Of a stretch of 64,000 bases of DNA, positions 46,619-56,500 are shown in pieces; positions within the stretch are counted from its first letter, which is position 1, and every line of letters starts with the position of its first letter. The notes beneath the pieces were generated by a model that was not told the DNA's origin, did no database searches, and saw only the letters and a program-made list of their open reading frames with translations. The stretch lies in assembly GCF_001277215.2 (NCBI RefSeq), contig NZ_CP013940.1, positions 2,232,001 to 2,296,000 of the forward strand. The letters are read 5' to 3'. The DNA is from Cronobacter malonaticus LMG 23826 (lineage in GTDB: Bacteria > Pseudomonadota > Gammaproteobacteria > Enterobacterales > Enterobacteriaceae). Made by a program: the position numbers and the translations under genes.

Positions 46619-47176
46619 ATGAGCGATGTCACCCTGGCGCCGGGGAAGCGTTTAGCGCAGATCCGCCAGCAACTGGGTTTGTCGCAGCGCCGCGTCGCTG
46701 AACTTTCCGGGCTAACGCACAGCGCTATCAGCACCATTGAACAGGACAAAGTGAGTCCGGCCATCAGTACGCTGCAAAAGTTGCTGAAGGTGTACGGGCT
46801 CTCGCTGTCGGAATTTTTTGCCGAACCAGAAAAACCGGACGAACCGCAGGTGGTCATCAATCAGGAGGATTTGATTGAGATAGGCAGCCAGGGCGTCTCG
46901 ATGAAGCTGATTCATAACGGGAATCCGCATCGCACGCTGGCGATGCTGTTTGAAACGTACCAACCCGGCACCACGACCGGGGAGAGGATCAAACACCAGG
47001 GTGAAGAGATTGGCACCCTGCTGGAAGGAGAAATCGTGCTGACCGTTAACGGCCAGACGTTCCACCTGACCGCAGGTCAGAGCTATGCCATCAACACCGG
47101 CATACCTCACAGCTTCAGCAATACCTCGGCCGGGATCTGCCGCATCATCAGCGCGCATACGCCCACCACCTTCTGA
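46619..47176 (+). CDS. puuR: Putrescine-responsive repressor PuuR
   Basis: 185 residues, equal to E. coli PuuR. N-terminal Cro/CI HTH (RLAQIRQQLGLSQRRVAELSGLTHSAISTIEQDK) and a C-terminal cupin (GEEIGTLLEGEIVLTVNGQTFHL, SYAINTGIPHSFSN). Represses puuA and puuD promoters. 24 bases after puuD. Confidence 0.95.
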   Translation: MSDVTLAPGKRLAQIRQQLGLSQRRVAELSGLTHSAISTIEQDKVSPAISTLQKLLKVYGLSLSEFFAEPEKPDEPQVVINQEDLIEIGSQGVSMKLIHNGNPHRTLAMLFETYQPGTTTGERIKHQGEEIGTLLEGEIVLTVNGQTFHLTAGQSYAINTGIPHSFSNTSAGICRIISAHTPTTF

Positions 47177-47248
47177 TAACCGTTCAGCGCGTTCGGTTGG
47201 AAGAAGACGCCGGGCGCGCCTGACACGGGCCGCATCTGACCTGAGCTA

Positions 47249-47267
47249 AACGGGCTTTTTCGCCCGG
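47249..47267 (+). other. Small hairpin in the puuR-puuC gap
   Basis: CGGGC-TTTTT-CGCCCG: a short stem with the T run in the loop, inside the 165-base gap between puuR and puuC. It is not a standard terminator; it could set relative expression of puuCB. Confidence 0.35.
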
Positions 47268-47341
47268 GGGCTTCTGCGTCAAAAATTCAGGCGGAACCGC
47301 CGCCTTAAACGCGCTAACCCTTTGTAATTACAGGAGAGGCT

Positions 47342-48841
47342 ATGGAATTTCACACGTTAAGCTACTGGCAGGGTAAGGCGGCGCGGCTGTCCATCGAAGG
47401 CCGGTTATTTTATCAGGGCGACTACCGGGCGGCCGCGAGTGGCGACACCTTCAGCGTGGTCAACCCGGCCACCGGCGAGACGCTTGCTGAGGTGGCGCGC
47501 GGCGCGAAGCGTGACGTAGACGCCGCGGTGGCGAGCGCCCGTGCGGTGTTCGAGCGCGGCGACTGGTCGCAGGCGGCACCCGCTGCGCGTAAAGCGGTGC
47601 TCATGCGTCTGGCCGCGTTAATGGAGCAGCATCACGAGGAGCTGGCGCTGCTGGAGTCGCTCGACACCGGTAAACCGATTCGCCATAGCCTGCGTGATGA
47701 TATTCCAGGCGCGGCCCGCGCGCTGCGCTGGTACGCCGAAGCGGTCGATAAACTCTATGGTGAGGTGGCACCCACCGATAGCGCGTCGCTAGCGATGATC
47801 GTGCGCGAGCCGGTCGGCGTGGTGGCGGCCGTGGTGCCGTGGAATTTCCCGCTGCTGCTCGCCTGCTGGAAGCTTGGCCCGGCGCTTGCCGCCGGTAACA
47901 GCGTGGTGCTCAAACCCTCTGAGAAATCGCCGCTCTCGGCGCTGCGCCTTGCGGGGCTTGCGCGTGAAGCGGGGCTGCCGGACGGCGTGCTGAACGTGAT
48001 ACCGGGCTTTGGCCACGAGGCGGGCCAGGCGCTCTCGCTGCACCCGGATGTGGACGTGATGACCTTTACCGGCTCCACCCGCACCGGCAAACAGCTCCTT
48101 AAAGACGCGGGTGAATCGAACATGAAGCGCGTCTGGCTCGAAGCGGGCGGCAAGAGCGCCAATATCGTCTTCGCCGACTGCCCGGATCTCGACCAGGCCG
48201 CGGCGTCGGCCGCCGCCGGGATTTTCTATAACCAGGGCCAGGTTTGCATCGCCGGTACGCGCCTGCTGGTGGAAGCCTCCATTAAAGACGCGTTTCTGGC
48301 GCGCGTGAAAGCGCATGCGCAGAGCTTTACGCCCGGCGATCCGCTCGACCCGCAGACCACCATGGGCACGCTGATTGATGACGATCACGCCGCCAGCGTG
48401 CGCCGCTATATTGAGCTTGGCCAGGCGCAGGGCGCGACGCTGTGGCTGGATGGCCGCGCGCAGCCGCACGAAGCCTGCGTCGGCCCGACGATTTTTACCG
48501 ACGTGGATAACCAGATGCGCGTCGCCCGCGAGGAGATTTTCGGCCCGGTGCTGGCGGTCACGACCTTTACCGGCGAAGAAGAAGCGCTGCGGCTCGCCAA
48601 CGACAGCGACTACGGTCTCGGCGCCGCCGTCTGGACCCGCTCGCTCTCCCGCGCCCATCGTATGGCCCGACGTCTGAAGGCGGGCTCCGTCTTTATCAAT
48701 AACTATAACGACGGCGATATGACCGTACCGTTCGGCGGCTATAAGCAGAGCGGCAACGGGCGCGATAAATCGCTGCACGCGCTGGAAAAATTCACCGAAC
48801 TGAAAACCATCTGGATGAGCCTGGAGCACAATCATGACTGA
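47342..48841 (+). CDS. puuC: Gamma-glutamyl-gamma-aminobutyraldehyde dehydrogenase PuuC
   Basis: 499 residues (E. coli 495). Aldehyde dehydrogenase motifs: VPWNFPLLLACWKLGPALAAGN, FTGSTRTGKQLL, catalytic Glu in LEAGGKSAN and nucleophile Cys in NQGQVCIAGTRL. It oxidises gamma-glutamyl-gamma-aminobutyraldehyde with NAD(P)+. CAGGAGAGG precedes the ATG at 47342. Overlaps puuB by eight bases. Confidence 0.95.
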   Translation: MEFHTLSYWQGKAARLSIEGRLFYQGDYRAAASGDTFSVVNPATGETLAEVARGAKRDVDAAVASARAVFERGDWSQAAPAARKAVLMRLAALMEQHHEELALLESLDTGKPIRHSLRDDIPGAARALRWYAEAVDKLYGEVAPTDSASLAMIVREPVGVVAAVVPWNFPLLLACWKLGPALAAGNSVVLKPSEKSPLSALRLAGLAREAGLPDGVLNVIPGFGHEAGQALSLHPDVDVMTFTGSTRTGKQLLKDAGESNMKRVWLEAGGKSANIVFADCPDLDQAAASAAAGIFYNQGQVCIAGTRLLVEASIKDAFLARVKAHAQSFTPGDPLDPQTTMGTLIDDDHAASVRRYIELGQAQGATLWLDGRAQPHEACVGPTIFTDVDNQMRVAREEIFGPVLAVTTFTGEEEALRLANDSDYGLGAAVWTRSLSRAHRMARRLKAGSVFINNYNDGDMTVPFGGYKQSGNGRDKSLHALEKFTELKTIWMSLEHNHD

Positions 48842-50114
48842 ACATGTAAACAGCTACTACGCCGCAAGCGCCAACCCGCACGCGCCCTTCCCGAAGCTCA
48901 CGGAATCACTCCAGTGCGATGTCTGTATTGTCGGCGGCGGCTACACCGGGCTTTCGTCGGCGCTGCATCTGGTGGAGCAAGGTTATGACGTGGTGCTGCT
49001 GGAAGCCGCGCGGATCGGGTTTGGCGCGAGCGGGCGCAACGGCGGCCAGGTGGTGAATTCGTACAGCCGAGATATTGACGTTATTGAGGCGCGCTACGGC
49101 GCAGAAACGGCGCGGATGCTCGGCAGCATGATGTTTGAAGGCGGCGAGATCATCCGCGAGCGCATTAAGCGTTACGACATTCAGTGCGACTACCGCCCCG
49201 GCGGGATGTTTGTGGCGCTGAACCGCAAGCAGTATCTCGGGCTGATGGAGCAAAAGGCCAGCTGGGAGCGCTACGGCAACAACGGTCTTGAGCTGCTGGA
49301 TGCCGACGCGGTGCGCGGAGAAATCGCGAGCCAGCGTTATACCGGCGCGCTGCTCGACCACAACGGCGGCCATATTCATCCGTTAAACCTGGCGCTCGGC
49401 GAGGCGGAGGCGATTCGCTCGCTCGGCGGCAAGATTTTCGAGCAGTCGGCGGCGGTGAGTATTACGCACGGCCAGCCTGCGGTGGTGAAAACCGCGCAGG
49501 GCCAGGTGACGGCGCGCTATGTGATTGTGGCGGGCAACGCCTATCTCGGCACGCGGCTTGAGCCTGCGCTCGCACGACGCAGTATGCCGTGCGGTACGCA
49601 GGTGGTGACCACCGAGCCGCTGGCCCCGGACGTGGCGGCGTCGCTGTTGCCGAATAATTATTGCGTCGAGGATTGTAACTATCTGCTCGATTATTACCGG
49701 CTAACGGCGGACAACCGCCTGCTGTATGGCGGCGGCGTGGTCTACGGCGCGCGCGACCCGGATGATATCGACCGGCTGATTATGCCGAAGCTTCTGAAGA
49801 CATTCCCGCAGCTTAAAGGCGTGAAGATCGATTATCGCTGGACGGGGAATTTCCTGCTGACGCTCTCGCGAATGCCGCAGTTTGGGCGGCTTGAGAACAA
49901 CATTTATTATATGCAGGGCGACAGCGGCCACGGCGTGACCTGTACGCATCTTGCCGGCAGGCTTATCTCCGAGGCGCTGCGCGGCGACGCCGAGCGTTTC
50001 GACGCGTTCGCGACGCTGCCGCATTATCCGTTCCCCGGCGGGCGCTCGTTCCAGATCCCGTTTACCGCGATGGGTGCCGCGTATTACAGCCTGCGGGACC
50101 GGCTGGGCGTGTGA
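48834..50114 (+). CDS. puuB: Gamma-glutamylputrescine oxidase PuuB
   Basis: 426 residues, equal to E. coli PuuB. DAO-family FAD enzyme: CDVCIVGGGYTGLSSALHLVEQGYDVVLLEA near the N-terminus, GFGASGRNGGQVV, and the C-terminal MQGDSGHGVTCTHLAGRLISEAL. It oxidises gamma-glutamylputrescine to the aldehyde with H2O2 release. In E. coli puuE follows; here repeat DNA follows instead. Confidence 0.95.
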   Translation: MTEHVNSYYAASANPHAPFPKLTESLQCDVCIVGGGYTGLSSALHLVEQGYDVVLLEAARIGFGASGRNGGQVVNSYSRDIDVIEARYGAETARMLGSMMFEGGEIIRERIKRYDIQCDYRPGGMFVALNRKQYLGLMEQKASWERYGNNGLELLDADAVRGEIASQRYTGALLDHNGGHIHPLNLALGEAEAIRSLGGKIFEQSAAVSITHGQPAVVKTAQGQVTARYVIVAGNAYLGTRLEPALARRSMPCGTQVVTTEPLAPDVAASLLPNNYCVEDCNYLLDYYRLTADNRLLYGGGVVYGARDPDDIDRLIMPKLLKTFPQLKGVKIDYRWTGNFLLTLSRMPQFGRLENNIYYMQGDSGHGVTCTHLAGRLISEALRGDAERFDAFATLPHYPFPGGRSFQIPFTAMGAAYYSLRDRLGV

Positions 50115-50547
50115 TTGGTACGGTGGGTGCGTGATTGAAACGGTGGGTGCGCTTCGCTTACCCACCCTAAATCTAACGTGCGGCCCAATATCGTAGGGCG
50201 GGTAAGCAACGCGCACCCGCCATCCAGCATTATGGAGAACGCCTGGGCCGGGTGATATATACAAGGACGGTGAACACGTTCCGTTCGCCATAATGCTGCC
50301 TTTATATGGATGCTCGTTTCACGCGAACGTGCAAAGGGGGCTCGCCGCCGCCCCCTTTGCAATCCCGGCTCCCGGCGGAAAATCGGCCCTGATGGGCCGA
50401 TTTTTTTTGAGCCGGAATAAAACCATCACCTTACCGTTTGTTTTGTGGCGGGTTAAAAAAACGGTGGGTGCGCTTCGCTTACCCACCCTACGAACCAAGT
50501 GACGCTGATGCCGCCATCACATCCTCTCCTCTTCCTTTATTACACGC
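50115..50547. repeat. REP-type repeats flanking an element, puuB-autotransporter
   Basis: Between convergent puuB and the adhesin gene: GGTGGGTGCGCTTCGCTTAC running into CCACCCTA (about 50143-50169), GTAGGGCGGGTAAGC-AAC-GCGCACCCGCC (about 50193-50221), then the structured element (50251-50408), then GGTGGGTGCGCTTCGC running into TTACCCACCCTAC (about 50463-50491). No gene. Confidence 0.85.
50251..50408 (+). repeat. Structured repeat element, copy D
   Basis: Same order as copies B1/B2 on the plus strand: GGTGATATATAC, GGTGAACACGTTCCGTTCGC, ATGGATGCTCG, GCGAACG, hairpin GCAAAGGGGGC/GCCCCCTTTGC (about 50330-50360), terminator AATCGGCCC-TGAT-GGGCCGATT with eight T ending at 50408. Same sense as puuB. 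Confidence 0.75.
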
Positions 50548-50576
50548 AAAAAAAACCGCCCCGTCTGGGGCGGCTG
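50548..50576 (-). terminator. Intrinsic terminator after the autotransporter gene
   Basis: Minus-strand CCGCCCC-AGAC-GGGGCGG followed by eight T, 17 bases past the stop. Confidence 0.9.
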
Positions 50577-50592
50577 TTCTCATTGCCTGTTA

Positions 50593-53500
50593 TCAGAAGC
50601 TGACTTTCAGCGTCACCTGGCCACCGTAACCGCCGGTACCGGCGTCGTCGATGGTTTTGGTGTAACCGGCGCGAACGCCCAGCGTCACGTTGTCGCGGAT
50701 CTGGCCGTCGATGCCGACATCCAGCGCGGCGGCGGTGCCGTCCTGATCCGGATTGAACGAGACTTCGCTGCCTGCCACACCCGGCGCGCTCACGTTCACA
50801 TCGCCTTTGGAGTCAAACGTCTGGATAAAGGACGGACGCACCCACCAGCTCACCGGCGGCGGGTTGCCGCTCTCTTTCAGCGTCGCGTTGTTGCCAAAGC
50901 GCAGACCGGCACGTACCTGCTGACTATGGCCGTCGCCGAACTGCACATCGGCGGCATCGTCATCGCCATCTTTCAGGTTCACGCCGCGGTATTGGTATTG
51001 CACCTGCGGTTCGAGCACCAGACCGCTGCCGATATCAAACGGCAGGCCGGTTTCGAAGGAGCCGACATAGCCCCAGCCATGCGTTTTCATACCGTCGCCG
51101 TCACGCGGGTCGGTATCGAAGTTATGACGCGTACCCTGCGCCACCACGTCAACCCACCAGCCGCTCTCATGCACGCCGTTGACATACAGACCGGCGCTGT
51201 ACGCGTCGTCACGCACCGTACCCGCTTTCGATTTCTCGCTGCGCTGAACGTCGATAGCCGACAGACCTGCCGCACCGTAGATACCGACACCCCATTCCAT
51301 GGAAGACGCCTGGCCTCGCCACAGGTCGCTACCGATCTGCAGGAAGGTGTAGCCGCCTTTGCTTTCCGGCGTGTTGCCGTTACGCAGATCCGAACCGCCG
51401 TGATCGTGGCTCAGCTGGCCTGCCTGGAAGCGCGCCCACATGTTGCTGCCATCCTCAGACGGGCTGCGCGCCGCGTAGCGACGGCTGTCGAGCGAGCCAA
51501 GCAGCGCGCTGTCGTAGTCCATCGCCTGCGCATACAGCGAGCTGTAGAGGTACATGGCCGAGCGGTAGTTCTGCGGGCCGTTCTCGTCGCCGCTACCGGA
51601 CGCGGTGGTCAGATACCAGCTTTCGTTGCCAGCGCCCTGACGCAGGCTGTAGTTATACGCCCCCGCCTGCAGGTTGTTGGCAAGGCTGAATGCGTCGTCG
51701 GTGGTGGTCGCGCCGTTAATGGCGTTCACGACCTGGATACCGTCGCCGGTGGTGCGCGCGCCCAGACCGCCCTGGTTACGGATAGCGATGCGGGTGTTGC
51801 CGGTCGCGGTGCCGCCGTTAAGGATCAGGCTGTCGGTGGTCGCCGTACCGCCCTGGAACAGCGTGTTCAGGGTGATCGTACCGCCATTACCCGTCAGATT
51901 AGTAACCGTCAGGGTTTTCGGAACGAACGCGCCCGTCGGTGCCTGGTAATCAATGGTGCCGCCAAGCGTCAGGTCATTCAGCAGCGAGTTGCCGGTCATC
52001 AGCCAGGTGGAGCCAGCGTCCACGGTGAGATCGGTCGGGTCGATCGTACCGGTAAGCGAGGCGCCGTTGGTCAGTTGCAGCGAGGTACCAAGCTGCGCGA
52101 TAACGTCCGTCACCGCTTCGAGGCCGCTGAACACCAGCGTACCGCTCTGCAGCCAGGTGCCGCCAGTCTGGTTCAGAATGCCGCTGACGGTCAGTTTCCC
52201 GTCGCCTTCTTTATACAGGCTGCCGGTACCGCTGATATTCGCGGCAATCGTGTTGTCGCTCTTATCGGTGGTGACACTCAGTTTGCCGGTGTTGGTGACG
52301 TTACCTGCAATCGCGGAGCCATCTTTCAGCTCGGTGGTGCCGGTCAGAATACCGCCATCCGCCACGTTGAGTTTACCGCCGTTCTGTACCACGGTGTTGT
52401 TGGCGATACCGTCCGCCGCCACCGAGAGCACGCCGCCGCCTTCCAGCAGCACGCTGTTCGCCAGTTTATTGGCGATAGAGAACTGACCCAGCGCGTTGGT
52501 GCCGTTCACGGTGGTGTCGGTGCCGGCGATAATGCCCGCGCCGCTGTTCAGATCGATGTTGGTCGCTTCGGCCGCATCCGCCACTGCCAGCATACCGCCC
52601 TCGTGAATGATGGTCTGGTCGGCGACACCGCCTTTACGGATGTACTGCACGCCGCCTTTGGTGACGGTGGTCGCGATAGCCGTACCGCCCAGCGTCACGC
52701 TCTGGCTGCCGTTTTCGCTGACGGTAGACGAGGCCACCGTACCGCCGTTATTGACGACCTGATCGCCCACCACGGTGTTGTCGATAACAATACCGCCATC
52801 ATTGACGTTCTGGATGCCGCCCGCCTTGATGATGGTCGAGATAACCGTACCGCCGCTGTTGACGTTCTGCGTACCGCCCAGATTGATGGTGGTGCTGGTC
52901 GCCGTACCGCCGGTCAGCACGTTCTGAACGCCGCCGTATTCAATATTGGTATTGAAGGTCTGGCCGCCGTTGTAGATATTCTGCGCGGTGCGGCCATACA
53001 GGCTGGTGTTTTTCGCCACACCGCCGCGATAGACGTTCTGCACGGCGTCAGCCGCGAGTTCAGCGCCGTCAGCGGTACCGCGCACGTTCTGTACGGAGCC
53101 GTTAATCAGCACCGTGGTTTCTGCCGTCGCGCCCGCAGCGATGTTCTGGACAGCGCCGGTATCCATACTGGTGTTCACGGCGCGACCGCCGCTCAGCAGG
53201 TTTTGCTCGCCGCCGCGATTATTGGTTTCGGTCACTACCGCGCCGTTGTAGACGGTCTGCTTCGCATCGTCGTTCAGCCAGGTCGAGGTGACGTTCGCGC
53301 CTGCATACACGCGCTGTTCGCCATTCTCATACAGTTCGGAGCCGATAGACGTACCGTAAACATCCATCACGCCGTTGCCGAAGACCATCGTCACATCCGC
53401 CAGGGCGTCTTTATTTACGCGCTGGTAGCCGTTGTTTTGCAGAATGGTCACGATGGAGTGGCCGTCCACAATCTGCGTGCCTTCCACGACGGTGAAATCG

Positions 53501-56500
53501 GTGGTGCCGCCGGTAAAGACGTTTTCTCTGCCGCCGGTGGCGATGGTGCCGCCGTAGGTGTAGCCGCCGGAATTCACATTCTGGACGCCGCCTTTCTCAA
53601 CGCGGGTGTCGAAGGCTTTACCGCCGCTGCCGATATTCTGCGTGCCGCCCAGCAGACGGGTCGCCAGCGCCTGCGCGCCGTTGTTGACGTGCTGTTCGCC
53701 GCCGTTCATTACGGTAGAGATAGCGACCGCCGAGTTGCTCAGGATCTGGGTGCCGCCGGCGTTAATCACGGTGCTGCGCGACCAGCCGTACGGGTCGACA
53801 ATCTGCTGCCCGCCGTTATTAATCACCGCATCGAACGACTGACCATCGACGCGCTGTACGCCGCCGCTGTTGACCAGCGTGCCTTTCGCGTGGCCGCTCG
53901 CCATGATGAGCTGTACGCCGCCGTCGCTGATGCTGGTGCCGGACGCGGTACCTTCAACCAGCTGCGTACCGCCGCCAAAGACGGTGCCGTCAGACGCCGC
54001 GCCGCCCAGTTTCACGTGCTGTACGCCGCCGCTGTGAACGATAGAGCCCGCCGCCAGACCGCCCACATTCACGAGTTGCAGGCCGCCGTCGTTGATGACC
54101 GCAGAGATAGCCGTACCGTCAACGGATTGCGTGCCGCCCTGGTTAATTTGCGCGTCCACCGCTTTACCGGTCTCCTGCACGAGCTGCGTGCCGCGGTCGC
54201 CGATGCTGGTGCCGGAGGCCGTACCCGCCACCACCTGGGTGCCGCCTGCGAAGATTTTCGCAGTAGACGACGCGCCGCCTTTATTGATGTGTTGCAGGCC
54301 GCCGCTGGTGACGATAGATCCGCGTGCCAGGCCGCCGTTATTGATAATCTGCGTACCGCCGTCTTTCACGACCGCAGAGGTGACGGTACCGTCGACGCTC
54401 TGCACGCCGCCGCGGTTGACGTGGGTATCGTTCGCCATGCCGGTTTTGGTAACGAGCTGAACACCGCCGTCGCTGATGCTGGTGCCGGACGCCATGCCTG
54501 CCACTACCTGAGCGCCACCGCCGAAGATAACGCCGTCTGACGACGCGCCGCCAAAGTTGATGTGCTCAAGCCCGCCACTGTTGACCGTGGTGGCGCGCGC
54601 CAGACCGCCGCTGTTAACGAACTGGATGCCATCTTTATTCACGACCGCCGAGGTGGCCGTGCCGTCGACGCGTTGCAGACCGCCCGCGTTCACCAGCGAT
54701 GCGAAAGCCAGACCGCCGATTTTCACATGCTGAATAGCGCCCTGACCAATCACGGTACGGCCCGCGGTGCCGGAGACCGACTGAATGCCGCCAAGCAGAA
54801 CGGAATCAGACGCCGCGCCGCCCAGTTTCACATCCTGAACGCCGCCGCTGCGCACCACTGTGCTGTTGGCGTGACCGCCGTTCTGCACCAGCTGTACGCC
54901 ACCGTCGTTGATGGTTGCGTAGTTGGCGGTACCATCAACATTCTGCAGACCGCCGCTGTTAACGGTCGCGCTAACCGATTTACCGGTCGCTTCGATATGC
55001 TGCTCCGCGCCTGAATCGATCTGGGTATTAGACGCGGTGCCCGCGAGCTGCTGCACGCCGCCAAACAGATGCGCGTCGGCAGAAGCCCCGCCCACGGAGA
55101 CGTGTTGCAGACCACCGCTGTTGACCTGGGTGTTTTTCGCAAGGCCGCCGCTGTTAACAATCTGGGTGCCGCCGTCTTTGACGATGGCGGAAATCGCGGT
55201 GCCGTCAACAGCCTGAGTGCCGCGATTGTTGATCTGCGTGCCGGTCGCCTGGCCTGTCACCTGCACCTGCTGCGAGCCGCCGTCGTTGACGCTGGTGCCG
55301 GACGCGTTCCCGGAAACCTGTTGGATGCCGCCACCGAAGACGACGCTGTCAGAGGCGGAGCCGCCTTCTGCCACATACTGCAGGCCGCCGCTGTTGATCG
55401 CCGTGCTGTCCGCTTTACCGCCGCGGTTCACCAGTTGGATGCCTTTGTCATTGATGGTGGTGGTTTTCGCGGTGCCGTCCACGCGCTGCAGACCGCCTGC
55501 GTTAATGAGCGTGCCGGAGGCATTCGCGCCCACCTGCACATGCTGCACGCCGCCGTCGCCGATGACGGTGTCGCCCGCGGTACCCGCCAGTTGCTGCGTG
55601 CCGCCAAGCAGGATGGAGCCAGACGCCGCGCCGCCGAGTTTCACATCCTGTACGCCGCCGCTGCGCACCACAGTGCTGTTGGCATGGCCGCCGACCTGAA
55701 TCAGCTGGGTGCCGCCGTCGTTAACGGTCGCGAAATTCGCGGTGCCGTCGACGTTTTGCAGGCCGCCGCTGTTGACCGTCGCGCTGACAGAAAGGCCCGT
55801 CGCTTCGATATGTTGCTCGCCGCCAGCGTCAATCTGCGTGTTGGACGCGGTGCCCGCGAGCTGCTGCGTACCGCCAAAGAGATGCGCATCGGCAGACGCG
55901 CCGCCGAGCGATACATGTTGCAGGCCGCCGCTGTTGACCTGGGTATCTTTCGCGAGACCACCTTTATTAACAAGCTGGGTGCCGCCCTCTTTCACCACGG
56001 CGGAGATAGCCGTGCCGTCAACGGCCTGGGTACCGCGATTGTTGATCTGGGTGCCGATCGCTTTACCGGTCACCTGCACCTGCTGGGAGCCGCCATCGTT
56101 CACGCTGGTGCCGGATGCGGTGCCGGAAACCTGCTGGATGCCGCCGCCGAAGACGACGCCTTCCGAGGCCGCGCCGCCCTGGGCGATGTATTGCAGACCA
56201 CCGCTATGGACCGCAGTGTTGTCCGCGAGGCCGCCGCTATTGACCAGCTGGATGCCTTTGTCGTTGATGGTGGTGTCTTTCGCGGTACCGTCGACGCGCT
56301 GTAAGCCGCCAGCGTTAATCAGCGAGCCGGACGCAGAACCGCCGGTTTTCACATGCTGTACGCCGCCGTCGCCGATGATGGTGCCGCCCGCGTTGCCCGC
56401 GAGCTGCTGGGTGCCGCCGAGAAGAATGGAGTCAGACGCCGAACCGCCGAGGGCTACGTCCTGAATACCGCCGCTACGCACCACGGTGCTGTTGGCATGG

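Noticed and set aside
50926..54540. A 1204-codon plus-strand ORF antisense to the adhesin gene
   Set aside because: It mirrors the adhesin's repeated codons; repetition plus high GC keeps the opposite strand open. No ribosome site or recognisable domain, while the sense strand has signal peptide, repeats and barrel.
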